In this document: positions 10,691 through 21,788 of the stretch, piece after piece | Layout: each line of letters begins with the position of its first letter | Position numbering within the stretch: position 1 is the stretch's first letter | Assembly (NCBI RefSeq): GCF_022539505.1 | Contig: NC_061509.1 | Span: 212,746,254 to 212,810,253, forward strand | DNA length: 64,000 bases | Source of the DNA: Lolium rigidum | Taxonomy: Eukaryota > Streptophyta > Magnoliopsida > Poales > Poaceae | Direction: 5' to 3' | Program-made: the position numbers and the translations under genes | Notes under the pieces: generated by a model | Database searches by the model: none | What the model was told of the DNA's origin: nothing | What the model saw: only the letters and a program-made list of their open reading frames with translations

Positions 10691-13319
10691 CTGTTGTAGT
10701 GCCCTACTTGTTTGACTAGTCAACATGCATTAAATTTCATGAGCCTAAAATCTGATATCAATGATACACACAATTACATACACAAATAAAACAAGTAGGA
10801 AAATTACAAGGCAATTCATGTGCCCAAATAAAAAAATTACATAGAATCATTGAGGACTTCTATTAGCATCATCAATAACACGTTGACATTTGGCAATCGC
10901 CTTGATTGAATCTTGTGTACTCTTTGTCAACATATCAGCCTACGTATCTTAAAGCAAGAATACCATGTCTTTTATAAAGTACAGCCTTGAGATATTTACT
11001 CGTTTGATGAAAGCAATGGTCTAGGTTGACTGGCTATGAGAAGATGCATCGAAGAAATATCGAAGTTTTTGTGGGCCTCACTTCTAATGAAGATTGCTTC
11101 ATCACAACCGCATTCCGATAATAATGCAAAAAGAGTTAAACGATGAACTATGCAAACATTTATTATGCAATGTAGATATAAGATAATAACAAGTTGCATA
11201 AATAAGACAATGTATGGAACTTGTACTAAGCACAAACTTACATCATAATGTTGCACAGTGGTCGCTACAGCATCCTTTTTTGGCGACTATCTTCTAATGA
11301 TGACTCGCTTCATTAAAACTCGCATTCTGGTAACATTGCAAACATAGTTACAACAATTAACTATTCAAACATGTATTACGCAATGTAGAGATCGTATAAC
11401 AAAGATGTAGCAGTAAATAAGCACAAGATAAGATAAGATGCATGTACTAAGCACATACCGGCTCGCTGCAGTCCTTCTCTTGCGTGCACTAGTCGTGGTC
11501 AACATGCCCGTCATTTTAGGTTCAGCCATCAAGTGAAATGCTAATCCTCCCGCTCCATCGTCCTTAATCCGTGTTTAGATATCACATTTAAGACCAAGTC
11601 ACTGGTTTCAAATAACAAAAAACTTGAGCTGCCAAATGAATAAGCCAATATTTACCGGATATCGATTAAAACCAACTAGATGTTGCTTTGCATGAGATAC
11701 GAATTTCGCACATTCGTATTTAGAGTAGGGTAATGCCAAGGTTTTCCACATAAAGTAAACCGGCATTAAGAATGACCAAATGTCGTGTTCAAATCACCTT
11801 TGCAGCTTCTCCAAGACAAGCATATCAAATAGGCAGTAAACATAGTAAAGCATGAATGGCATTGCTATGGCAGTGGTTCCAAGTGTTAATCTCTTGCATA
11901 AGGAACAATGCATATAGGTTATAGATAATAACGGAAGTAAACTCGCCAAAATTACCAACCAAGAACTCAGATTCCAACCTTCCCTAGCGTCCCCGCTCGT
12001 TAATGTTGGATGTTCTAATAAGTGGTTCGCATGATCAATCCCTAGGAAAAATAATATTGACAAGTCAGTCTATGATAATACAAAGACCGTACATGCACGC
12101 AAAGAATAACTATATAAGCTAAAGACGAGGTATAATAGAAAGCGATTGGAAATGCACATAGCATGATTATAAAAGCAAGTGTGAGAATAGCAGACACGAG
12201 AAAACAGACTAGCAGACTAGCGGTGAGCTAATGACGTGGTATAAGAACAAGCAGATTGGAAATGCCCATAGCATGACTATAAAAGCAAGGCGACAATAGC
12301 ATGCAAGACAAAAACAGCTTGGCAGCAAATGAATGGGTATAAGGCTATAAATATGTGGATGCACACAGGTGTCGTGAGAATGAACAGATGGTAGCGACCG
12401 GATAATGCTTTTGTACAGTACAATATTTAAACAAACTTCATGCGAAGCAACACATCAAGAAAGTTAACGGCATATGAGATCTGCAAATAACTACACAAAA
12501 CATGGCTAAAGAAACACCGCGAGCTAACGGGCCAGCCTACTAACCAAGCCGCGGCGGGGGGGACGGGGCGGCAACTTGCATTCCAAGCCGCGGCGAACGC
12601 GGGAGACGATGAATCGACCCCGTTTCAGCAGAAGCGGGCGTTAGTGAAGCAGTATCTGGTTGGCCGGCAAGGGATTCGGTGAAGTTGATACAGCCGCCGC
12701 GCCGAGGTAGTCGGTGGCGAGGTCGGCGGTAAGCTGCATCCATCGGTGGCGAAGTCGGCGGTGAAGCAGATCCGTCGGTGGCGAGGTCGGCCGTGAAGCA
12801 TATCCGTCGGTGACGAGGGCGGCGGGGGAGCGGATCAGGTGGGTGGACAGCCAACACGATCAAGGCTACGCTCGTGGAGGAGTATGCCGGCGGCGAAGCG
12901 CATCTAGTACCGTAGAGAGTCGAGCTTTGGCGTGTGAGAGTATTTTTGAGCTAATGGGGCGAATGGTTGGTGGGTGGGTGTGGGCCTCGTGGGGAGGGTT
13001 CGGGATCTAGGCAAGATATTTCATTGTTACCGAATGAGCCCTCCATGGTCGGTGGGTTGTAGCTTCCGGACCAGGTTTAAAAGGGTAAAACTGGTCACGG
13101 GATTTTCGAATGGATGCGGCGGGATGATTTGGCGCGCGGCCGAAATTTTCAGTTACAAGCTACGAGCGTAACGACAAAAATAATGTTCTTCCCCGTGGAG
13201 CTCTCATTTCTTCCTCTTCTCTTTCTCCCTCGAGTCTTTCCCACTCCCCGGCTCCTCTCCCCTTCTCTCCGGCGGCCTCGCCGGCGGAGACGAGGCCGAC
13301 TTCTCTCTCGTATATTGTA
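10691..13319. other. CACTA interior, no gene recognised
   Basis: 10691-12530 is AT-rich with only short frames. 12540-13015 is GC-rich with overlapping open frames on both strands and no recognisable domain. I see no transposase motif. Confidence 0.6.
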
Positions 13320-13447
13320 CACCCTCCGAACTAAATTAATTGATTCAACTTTCCTTAGACGTGTATGTATCTAGAGTAAAAACATGTGTGGATACATCCA
13401 TATTTAGATAAGCAAAGTTGAGTCGCCTAATTTGGATCCGAGGGAGT
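13320..13447. mobile_element. Degraded Stowaway-like MITE inside the CACTA element
   Basis: The left end CACCCTCCGAACTAAATTAA and the right end, whose reverse complement reads AACTCCCTCGGATCC, form imperfect inverted repeats of the CTCCCTCCG type. TA dinucleotides lie at 13318-13319 and 13448-13449. Inner arms also pair (GATTCAACTTT with AAAGTTGAGTC). Confidence 0.65.
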
Positions 13448-14006
13448 TAGTGTTGTTGTAAGCTTAGATCCAAGTGTTTCCCATGAGCAGTAATGGCGCA
13501 ATGGAGTCGGGGATCTCGTCATCGGCTTCGTATCCGGCCCATGGTGAATCTCGGCGGATCTTGCCGGCCAAACCCCGATCCGGTGCCATCAATGTGATGG
13601 CGCTAACGGTGAGGCTTGCTTTGGTCAGTGCTTCAGTATCCGGCCAATGGGGAAGTCAAGCTGCTAAAGTTCACAAGCTCGGGCATACGACGGCGTCATC
13701 CGTCTTGCCCGTGCACATCTTGGCCTTTCAGCCGGCCCTTCTCGAGCCAATATGCCGTTGCCGAGGCCCTTCTTCTCCTTCGTCCCGGCGACTACCGGCG
13801 ACACCGTCCCAAGTGGTGCGTCCCCGGCGACGGAGTTGCCGGAAAGGATGCGGAGCGAGATCTCGATGTGCGGTCGAGAAGGACTCGATTGATTTTCTTC
13901 TATATGTTTTGGGGTCCTTTTTGTAAAGTTGCAGGTTCTATTAGTTATTGTCTAGTACTTTTGGTCCTCTATGTAATTTTTTGGACTAGTTTCCATTGGC
14001 ACCGAT

Positions 14007-15912
14007 AAACTTGAATTTTGACAAGTTCACAGTGGAAAAAATTCCTTTGCACATATGGCCTATCATGTATAAACATTCTTGAGATTTAAACTATATGTAA
14101 TGTGCCATGCATTAACCCTAAACCATATATATGTAACTAACCCTAGCTGATCAAACCCTACTTAATTAAAACAAATAACCCTAAACTATACGCATGCACT
14201 TTATGCGCAAAGGCGCGGGTGCCTCTAATAATGTGTGTGCGCACTCGATCGATGATCCCTAAACCTTATACAACCCCGAAACCCTAATCCCTAATCCCTA
14301 AACCCTAAACACCCTAAACACTAAACCCTATACCCTAAACCCTAACCCTAACCCTAAACCCTAATTAAACCCTATATATAGGCCAACGACACTTAATTGT
14401 GCATCAAGCAAAGCCGTGGGTGCCTCGCGGTCCTCTAATTAAATTAAATGTGCCATGCATTAACCCTAAACCATATATATGTAACTAACCATAGCTAATC
14501 AACCCTACTTAATGAAAACACATAACCCTAAAGTATACTAGCTATAACCCGATCTAATAAAAACATGCTCTATATATAGCAGACTAGCTAGCAAACCTTA
14601 GATTAACACCAATTAATATATACATGGCCTATATCGATCATGTTGTATAACATATCCCTCGAGATTCATTAATTAATTATATAATTATCGTGATAAATTA
14701 ATTAACTCTAATTTTGACAAGTTCTCTCGAATGAAAACACATTTGATTAAGTTGCCTCATAATATATATATATATAATTAGTGTGCATGCATGTCCTACC
14801 ATGCATTCGTGCATATGTTTTAATGTATATTTGAACATATTCTTGGGGATTTCATCTCTCTCTCTCGATCATCTATATATCGTTGGTGGCCAAAAAACAC
14901 ACATATATATGCATGCAATTTATGCGTAAAGGCGCGGGTGCCTCTAATAATGTGTGTGCGCACTCGATCGATGATCCCTAAACCTTAAACAACCCTAAAA
15001 CCGTAAATATATAATCCCTAATCCCTAAACCTAAACACCCTAAACACTAAACCCTAAACCCGGCCTAGACCCTAACCCTAACCCTAACCCTAAACCCTAG
15101 CTAACCCTAAACCCTAATTAAACCCTATGTATAGGCCAACGACACTTAATTGTGCATCGAGCAGGCCAGGGGTGCCTCTCGCGGTCCTCTAATTAAATTA
15201 AATGTGCCATGCATTAACCCTAAACCATATATATGTAACTAACCCTAGCTAATCAACCCTACTTAATTAAAACACATAACCCTAAACTATACTAGCTAGC
15301 TATAACCCGATCTAATAAAAACATGCTCTATATATTGCGACCTAGCTAGCAAACCGTAGATTAACACCAATTAAAATATACATGGCCTATATCGATCATG
15401 TTGTATAACATATCCCCGAGATTCATTAATTAATTATATAATTATCGTGATAAATTAATTAACTTGAATTTTGACAAGTTCTCTCGAATGAAAACACATT
15501 TGATTAAGTTGCCTCATAATATATATATAATTAGTGTGCATGCATGGCCTACAATGCATTCGTGCATATATTTTTATTGTATATTTGAACATATTCTTGG
15601 GGATTTCAATCTCTCTCTCGATCATCTATATATCGTTGGTGGCCCAAAAAAACACATATATACGCATGCATGCACTTTATGCGTAAAGGCGCGGGTGCCT
15701 CGATCTAATAATGTGTGTGCGCACTCGATGATCCCTAAAACCTTAAACAACCCTAAAACCCTAAATCCCTAATCCCTAAACCCTAAACCCTAAACACCCT
15801 AAACACTAAACCCTATACCCTAGACCCTAAACCCTAACCCTAACCCTAACCCTCTGCCCTAGCTAACCCTAAACCCTAATTAAACCCTATGTATAGGCCA
15901 ACGACACTTAAT
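14007..15912. repeat. Three tandem ~750-bp units rich in telomere-like CCCTAAA
   Basis: Landmarks recur three times: TTTTGACAAGTTC near 14017, 14713 and 15470; the GGCGCGGGTGCCTC segment near 14212, 14931 and 15689; and GGCCAACGACACTTAATT near 14380, 15134 and 15895. Each unit holds clusters of CCCTAAA/CCCTAA plant telomere-type repeats (for example 14280-14370, 15020-15125, 15740-15890), interspersed with AT-rich sequence. The array ends abruptly at 15912 against an LTR fragment. The clusters are irregular and embedded in a transposon, so this is not a chromosome end. Confidence 0.85.
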
Positions 15913-16390
15913 TTGTAGGATAACGTTGCATAGAAAACAAAAATTTTCCTACCGCGAACACGCAATCCAAGCCAAGATGCAATCTAGAAGACGGTAGCAA
16001 CGAGGGGTTATCGAGTCTCACCCTTGAAGAGATTCCAAAGCCTACAAGATGAGGCTCTTGTTGCTCGCGGTAGACGTTCACTTGCCACTTGCAAAAGCGC
16101 GTAGAAGATCTTGATCACGATCGGTTCCGGCGCCACGAACGGGCAGACACCTCCGTACTCGGTCACACGTTCGGTTGTTGATGAAGACGACGTCCACCTC
16201 CCCGTTCCGAGCGGGCAGCGGAAGTAGTAGCTCCTCTTGAATCCGACAGCGACGACGGCGTGGTGTCGGTGGTGGTGGAGAAGTCCGGCGGAGCTTCGCT
16301 AAGCGTGCGGGAAGTGGAGGAGCGGGGCGGCTAGGGTTTGGGGAGAGGGGGGCGCCGGCCACTATAGGGGTGCGGCCACCTTGGTGGTTG
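15913..16390 (-). repeat. Angela/BARE-type copia LTR fragment inside the CACTA element
   Basis: From 15913 the sequence matches the left part of the LTR at 43676 (GCATAGAAAACAAAAATTTT, then CTACCGCGAACACGCAATCC) up to about 16388, where it stops inside the GGCCGGCCAC region. Only the 3' end of the LTR is present, in minus orientation. Confidence 0.8.
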
Positions 16391-16641
16391 ATGACCCACA
16401 AGTATAGGGGGTGTATCGTAGTATCTTAGATAAGTAAGAATGTCGATCCCAACGAGGAGCAGAAGGTGTTGACAAGCAGTTTCGATGAAGGATTCACTGT
16501 AAATGCTCACGGACAAGTATTCAGGGGGTTTTGATGTAGCAGGTTGAATAAAGTACGAGTATGTAAAGTGCGAGAGTAACAATTGCAGCGAGTGGCCCAA
16601 TCCTTTTTAGCACAAAGGACAAGCCGATTTGTTTACTTATA
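16391..16641. other. Fragment of another dispersed repeat
   Basis: The segment starting TTGATGACCCACAAGTATAG resembles an internal sequence common in Triticeae repeats (memory-based). It contains no gene and ends at the assembly gap. Confidence 0.4.
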
Positions 16642-16741
16642 NNNNNNNNNNNNNNNNNNNNNNNNNNNNNNNNNNNNNNNNNNNNNNNNNNNNNNNNNNN
16701 NNNNNNNNNNNNNNNNNNNNNNNNNNNNNNNNNNNNNNNNN
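16642..16741. other. Assembly gap, 100 N
   Basis: A run of exactly 100 N, probably a gap of unknown size. Open frames crossing it are meaningless. Confidence 0.99.
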
Positions 16742-16939
16742 GTCAAGGTACCCGGGCTGTCACGTACGGGGTCAGCCGGGGAAGGTCAAGGTAGCCGCCG
16801 GGCCGCCACGGGTTACGTTAACACGTCACGTCGCGCCACGCCTTAGTAATGGCCGTCAATGGCTTGGCTACGGTGGTGGCTGCCGGCTGGGCCGGAAGCC
16901 GCAGGGTTGGCGACATAATATCGGGAGCCAAAAATAATC

Positions 16940-18660
16940 CAAGAAAAGAAACTTTATTGTACATAGAGGATGACATGCGGGTCCCATTTTGTAGCAAGCG
17001 GTCTCAACGTTTCCAAGGCGGCACGAGACCAAAAGAAAAATGAGGCAGCAGCATTCTCAACAATTCCAAGGCGCAGGGGATCAAAAGAAAAAAAGGAAAT
17101 AGCCAGAAATTAATTAGGGGTCAAAAATAAATCCATCGAAGGAAACTTTTATTGTTCATAGAGGATGACATGTGGGACCGACCTGCCAACAGCTGTCCTC
17201 ATCGTTTCAAAGGGCGGCAGGCATCAAAAGAAAAAGGCAAATAGCCGTGAAATTAGGGGTCAAAAATAACTCCAAGAAAGGAAACTTTTATTGTTCGTAG
17301 AGGATGACATGCGGGACCCATGAGCCAATGAGCTTACTCAACGTTTCAAAGGTGGCATGAGATCGAAAGAAAAAGGCAAGTGACCAAATATCGGGAGCCA
17401 AAAATAATCCAAGATTTATTGTACATAGAGGATGACATGTGGGTCCCATTTTGCAGCAGCGGTCTCAATGTTTGTAATGCGGCTTGAGATCAAAAGAAAA
17501 AGAAAGTAGCTAGTAATTAGGGGGTGAAAAAAATCCAAGAAAAGAAAGTTGATGGACATAGAGGATGACATGTGGGTCCCTTGAGCCAACAACTTACTCA
17601 ACGTTTCAAAGGGGGCAGGGATCAAAAGAAAAAGGCAAGCCAAAAATCAGAGGGTGAAAAAAATCCAACAAAGGAAACTTTTATAGCACATAGAGGATGA
17701 CATGCGGGTCCCATGAGCCAGCAGGTCTCTCAACGTTTCAAACGTGGCATGAGATCGAAAGAAAAAGGCAAGTGAAAAAATATCAGGAGCCAAAAATAAT
17801 TCAAGAAAAGAAAGTTTTATAGTACATAGAGGATGACATGCGGGTCCCATTTAGCAGCAGCTGTATCACCGTTTGAGAGGCGGCAGGGGATCGAAAGAAA
17901 AAGGCAAGTGAAAAAATATGAGCAGCCAAAAATAATTCAAGAAAAGAAAGTTTTATAGTACATAGAGGATGACATGCGGGTCCGATTTAGCAGCAGCGGT
18001 ATCACCGTTTGAGAGGCGGTAGGGGATCAAAAGAAAAAAGAAATTGCCAAAAATCAGAGGGTGAAAAAAAACCAAGAAAATGAACTTTTATAGTACATAG
18101 AGGATGACATGCGGGTCCCATGAGCCCGCAGGTTCCTCAACGTTTCAAACGTGGCATGAGATCGAAAGAAAAAGGTAAGTGACCAAATATGAGGTGCCAA
18201 AAATAATTCAAGAAAAGAAAGTTTTATAGTACATAGAGGATGACATGCGGGTCCCATTTAGCAAGCAGTGATATCACCGTTTGAGAGGCGGCAGGGGATC
18301 GAAAGAAAAAGGCAAGTGACCAAATTTGAGGTGCCAAAAAAACTCCAAGAAAAGAAAGTTTTATAGTACATAGAGGATGACATGCGGGTCCCATTTAGCA
18401 ACGAGCGGTATCACCGTTTGAGAGGCGGCAGGGGATCGAAAGAAAAAGGCAAGTGACCAAATTTGAGGTGCCAAAAAAACTCCAAGAAAAGAAAGTTGAT
18501 TGCACATAGAGGATGACATGCGGGTCCCATTTAGCGACAGCGGTCTCAACGTTTCCAAGGCGGCAAGGGATCAAAAGAAAAAGGAAGTAGCCGTAAATCG
18601 GGGGTCAAAAAAATCCAAGAATAGAAAGAATTTTGGTTCATAGAGGATGACATGCGGGAC
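16940..18660. repeat. Right subterminal array of the CACTA element
   Basis: About thirteen copies of a ~135-bp unit carry the conserved core CATAGAGGATGACATGCGGG followed by TCCCAT (near 16963, 17158, 17298, 17424, 17557, 17687, 17824, 17958, 18097, 18233, 18368, 18503, 18640). Between cores, purine-rich GATCGAAAGAAAAAGGCAAG recurs. The GGGTCCCA core is shared with the left array, which otherwise has a different unit. Confidence 0.88.
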
Positions 18661-19000
18661 CCATGATCCCGCATCGTAAACGGCTCGATCGGAGAACGTT
18701 GAACGAGATGGCGCGATCGAGAAAAAAACAATGCCGAGAGGCTGCCATCCGGGCCTTACATCCCTCGGCGGTGCGGATTTGCGTTGACTCGGCCGGCGAA
18801 CCCGAGAATTCGCGATGCACCACGTCCCGGCCACCATACGCGACGTTTTGGCCGCTTTCGTCGGGCTAGGTGGCCTCAAAAACGAGAAAAAAAAGTTTTG
18901 ACATGCACCACGGAGGGACCAAAATCGTCGGCCATGGTACACCAGCAACCACGGCGCGACTTCAACTTCGTCGGCCATGGCAACTTTTCTTGTAGTGTCA

Positions 19001-19392
19001 AGACCAACGTTACACTGAGCGATTTCAACGGCCAAGCATCTGACGCACAAGGTGTTCTGAACGTGGATCTGACCGTAGGAAGGAAAACCATCCCTACGAC
19101 GTTCTTTATTGTCGATAGCAAGAGCACCTATGCTGTCCTGCTAGGGAGAGATTGGATCCACGCCAACTGTTGCATTCCATCCACGATGCACCAATGCTTA
19201 ATACAGTGGGATGGAGATGAAGTAGAGGTCGTCCACGCAGATGACTCAGTCGAGATTTCAACGGCTGGCATAAACGTTTGGGAGACGACAGGCCAAGAGC
19301 CACTCTCAGGCATCAATTTGGACGACTGCGAGCGCATCGACGTGACGAAGGACGGGGTTAAGATGGTCTTATCCACCGGCCTGACCGTATAG
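19001..19392 (+). pseudogene. Inner element protease, 3' part
   Basis: This is the continuation of the split protease, with motifs TFFIVDSKSTYAVLLGRDWI and the LGRDW flap-end signature of gypsy proteases. It stops with TAG at 19390-19392. A short in-family remnant (VNIGPNGAD-like, near 19610) follows, then homology to pol is lost before RT. This places the deletion or natural end of the coding region just upstream of RT. Confidence 0.8.
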
Positions 19393-19871
19393 CAAGAACA
19401 AAGCTATGGACGAACGTGGCGAGGCCGATCCTTGTGATCGGCCCCAAAGATCTATGGACGAACATTGCAAAACCTTCATTGAGCGATTCAATCAACATGG
19501 AGGCCGATTCCGAAGCAATCGGCCAAAATTATCCTCACCATACGTTACGCCCGTGTTCAACGTCGATCTAATGGGCAACGGGTTTACGTCGGGCCGATGA
19601 GTTGGAAGAAGTCAACATTGGTCCTAACGGAGCCGACGTTCAAATACAGTGCCTTGGCTAACTACAGAGCCGATATCCGCAGTTACCTGGCAGATTCGGC
19701 TCGGGGGGCACCTAATCAGATGAACATGTGTGATACATCTGCAGTGAAATATTGGGGGCCGATAGAAAAATCGGCCAATAAAAAAAAATTCATGATGTAC
19801 AGCCGATGCACGGACATCGACTTTAGAACTAAGAAGCAAAGCCGATGCCCAGACATCGACTCTAGTACAAA
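19393..19871 (+). other. Degenerate linker after protease
   Basis: Only remnants of the pol linker are visible (FNVDLMGN near 19555). Short repeats around the GCCGATGCxxxGACATCGAC motif occur at 19802-19862. No RT motif was found. Confidence 0.5.
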
Positions 19872-20540
19872 TTACACAGGATCTACCAGCTGCGTGTTCA
19901 AGACGCGGATTTTGACCGAGTCGGTCTTCGGTTCAGCTTCGAGGCCTTCTGCTTCCTCGAGGGAGTGTACAATGAGAGCTTCCTCAGCTTCAATGAGCTG
20001 ATTTTGTTGCCCGAACCTTCTCTTCGAGGACCTCCAACCCTTTGCGCAAGGTCGCCAGTTCAACAGTACTGTCAGAGGTGTCAGTTTTGGCGTACAAGGC
20101 AGCCTTTTGTTCATTAAGCCGTTGGTGTTTCGTCTGCAATATCGGCTTTCGACGGAAGAAAAGGTGATCGGCTTTGGTGTATCTACTGTCGGCTTGGCCA
20201 AGTTGGCCACCTTCTCAGCTACATTCGTAGGAATGGCTAGGACCAGAGTGGCTGACCTTTTCTTGGAAGCCGACGATGGCAAGTCCGGGCTGGCTCGCAT
20301 GGTGGCCGTCTCGGTAATTGCCCGAGTTCGAGGCCCTTTGACCGAACCGTGTGTCCTCGCCGCCGTTCTTGCCTTAGCCGAGGCTCGGGGGCAGCTGATT
20401 TGGTAGACACTCTGTTTTTGGAAGCCGATTGAAGTGTCATCGGCTGACCTCGCATCATAACCTCGCTTCAAAAGCGGTGAGTTGTTGCGAAGAAGACCAC
20501 CGAGCCGCTGAAAGGAATCTGAAAGGGAAGCCGTCATCAT
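19872..20540 (-). CDS. Antisense ORF 2 of inner gypsy element
   Basis: A 222-codon frame on the strand opposite to gag, lying between protease and the 3' LTR. The N-terminal part (SFQRLGGLLRNNSPLLKRGY) is followed by a basic Ala/Thr/Lys-rich region and a C-terminal helix-like stretch (NQLIEAEEALIVHSLEEAEG) with a coiled-coil look. It lies 3' of the acidic antisense ORF at 21033-21503 and could be a second exon of the same antisense transcript. I recall similar antisense products annotated as uncharacterised proteins in Triticeae genomes. Function is unknown and the frame may be partly degraded. Confidence 0.45.
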   Translation of the reverse strand: MMTASLSDSFQRLGGLLRNNSPLLKRGYDARSADDTSIGFQKQSVYQISCPRASAKARTAARTHGSVKGPRTRAITETATMRASPDLPSSASKKRSATLVLAIPTNVAEKVANLAKPTVDTPKPITFSSVESRYCRRNTNGLMNKRLPCTPKLTPLTVLLNWRPCAKGWRSSKRRFGQQNQLIEAEEALIVHSLEEAEGLEAEPKTDSVKIRVLNTQLVDPV

Positions 20541-21032
20541 CTACAGGGTCAGGGCCGTTTTTGTTGATGCAAAAGATAGAGCAAGGCGCTATGTTCGAAC
20601 AGCAAGGAGTGGTTAAGGATCACCTTCAGGCCTGAGACCATAGCGTGGGCATTGGATGATGTTGCCTTTGGGTCCGTTGCAATTGCGAACCTGCGCGATT
20701 GACATCTGATGTTCATATGGCCATGGGTTGGATCTGTTCAAGCGGCGATTTGGGGATTTGAGTTTTGCTCTTTCAGATAAGTCGCGGGTTACCATTTGAA
20801 TAGACAATAGAGTTGGCCTTGCTCGCGCTTTATGGCAAGGGCCGATGCGTTGCCATCGGCTCTTAAGGTGTTGACTCACTTAACAATCGGCAAAGTTGGA
20901 AAAGGGACAGAATCAGCTGAGAAATGTCTTCTTCATTAATAAGAGGGGTTTTTTTACAATGAAGAGCCGATTGCTCAAGAAAGGAAGAACAAAAGAGGAG
21001 CCGATTGCTTAGGAACTACTAATCCTACATTA

Positions 21033-21503
21033 CTAATCTTCGCTGGCCTCGGCGGCGGCATCGTATCTGCCGTCGGCGCTGCTTCCGGAGAGTGCCTCGT
21101 CGCTGCTGCCCCAGCCCTCGGCCGAAGCCTCTTCTTCCTCGTCATCATCATCGTCCTCGCTGTCCGCCCAAGCGCGGAAGGGCTTCGCCGGCGGATACCC
21201 AGCGGAGGAGGAGGAATCATCCTCCTCCTCTTCCTCCTCTTCCTCCGCTTCTTCTTCTTCCTCCTCATCGTCGGAAGAGGTGGAGTTCGCCCAGGAGTGG
21301 AGGTCGTCTTCGCTCTCGCTCTTCAGCTCCCCGTCGATGAGGAACTGGAGGTCGTCCTCCCCATCGGTCAGAGGTAAGTCACCATCTGACCCGACGAGTG
21401 CCTCGGGTGGGCCATCTGGCACGTGGTCAAAGTTCCACTCCTGCTCGCTCGAGGAAGAAGATTGGAAAGAGAGGCCTGATGAGATGGAGGAAGAGGAAGA
21501 CAT
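21033..21503 (-). CDS. Antisense acidic Ser/Glu/Asp-rich ORF of inner gypsy element
   Basis: A 156-codon ATG-to-stop frame opposite to the gag direction, ending about 290 bp before the 3' LTR. It opens with MSSSSSISSGLSFQSSSSSE, then DHVPDGPPEALVGSDGDLPL, and contains runs of Glu and Asp of up to about ten residues around codons 80-95 and 115-125. There is no transmembrane segment or enzyme motif. An uninterrupted frame in an otherwise frameshifted element suggests a coding role at insertion, although low-complexity GAG/GAA-type repeats also favour long open frames. It is a possible element-encoded accessory protein; the sense strand shows only fragmentary frames. Confidence 0.55.
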   Translation of the reverse strand: MSSSSSISSGLSFQSSSSSEQEWNFDHVPDGPPEALVGSDGDLPLTDGEDDLQFLIDGELKSESEDDLHSWANSTSSDDEEEEEEAEEEEEEEEDDSSSSAGYPPAKPFRAWADSEDDDDDEEEEASAEGWGSSDEALSGSSADGRYDAAAEASED

Positions 21504-21777
21504 TGCTATAGGGAAAGAGGGTTTTTTAGGTGCCGATGGCCGAACGGAGCAAGGGGATGAAGTGGCGAACCGTTCGGCACAGATTAAATAAAGGGGGTAT
21601 AGTGGAGATTTAATGCCATTACGGTTTCCGAGGAAGTGATGTTAAAGCTATCAAATCTTGCAAAGAAGTTGTGAGGGCAAGGCATCATGATGAAGGATAT
21701 CGCGACTGGTTCCGTCTCCGCACGACATGACCCGACGAAGAAAAGGCAGTGATTTTGGAATTGTCATTTCCAAAACC

Positions 21778-21788
21778 AGGGGGGCATG
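21778..21788 (+). other. Polypurine tract of inner gypsy element
   Basis: AGGGGGGCATG lies directly before the 3' LTR, in the position of the plus-strand primer. Confidence 0.7.

Larger units (their letters stand above)
9465..19000. mobile_element. CACTA (En/Spm-type) transposon, non-autonomous
   Basis: The terminal inverted repeats are a perfect 16 bp: CACTACAAGAAAAGTT at 9468-9483 and its reverse complement at 18982-18997. The 3-bp TSD TCA is at 9465-9467 and 18998-19000. This is the hallmark of CACTA elements. Long subterminal arrays lie inside both ends. I find no transposase (TNPD/DDE) or TNPA coding in 9.5 kb, and one 100-N gap hides a small part. The interior contains telomere-like tandem units, a MITE and a fragment of an Angela/BARE-type LTR, so the element has captured or received other DNA. 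Confidence 0.93.

Noticed and set aside
12540..13010. GC-rich gene inside the CACTA element
   Set aside because: Frames on both strands overlap, contain short internal repeats (GGTGGCGAGGTCGGCGG type) and no recognisable domain.
14280..15890. True telomere or chromosome end
   Set aside because: CCCTAAA clusters are irregular, broken by unique sequence, and lie within a transposon with intact ends and TSD.
16583..16937. Frames spanning the first N gap
   Set aside because: They consist largely of undetermined residues. The same applies to frames crossing 27498-27597.
21092..21591. Plus-strand Pro/Arg- and Ser-rich frames opposite the acidic antisense ORF
   Set aside because: They are complements of GAG/GAA-type codon runs with no start context or motif. 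The antisense frame is the more coherent one.
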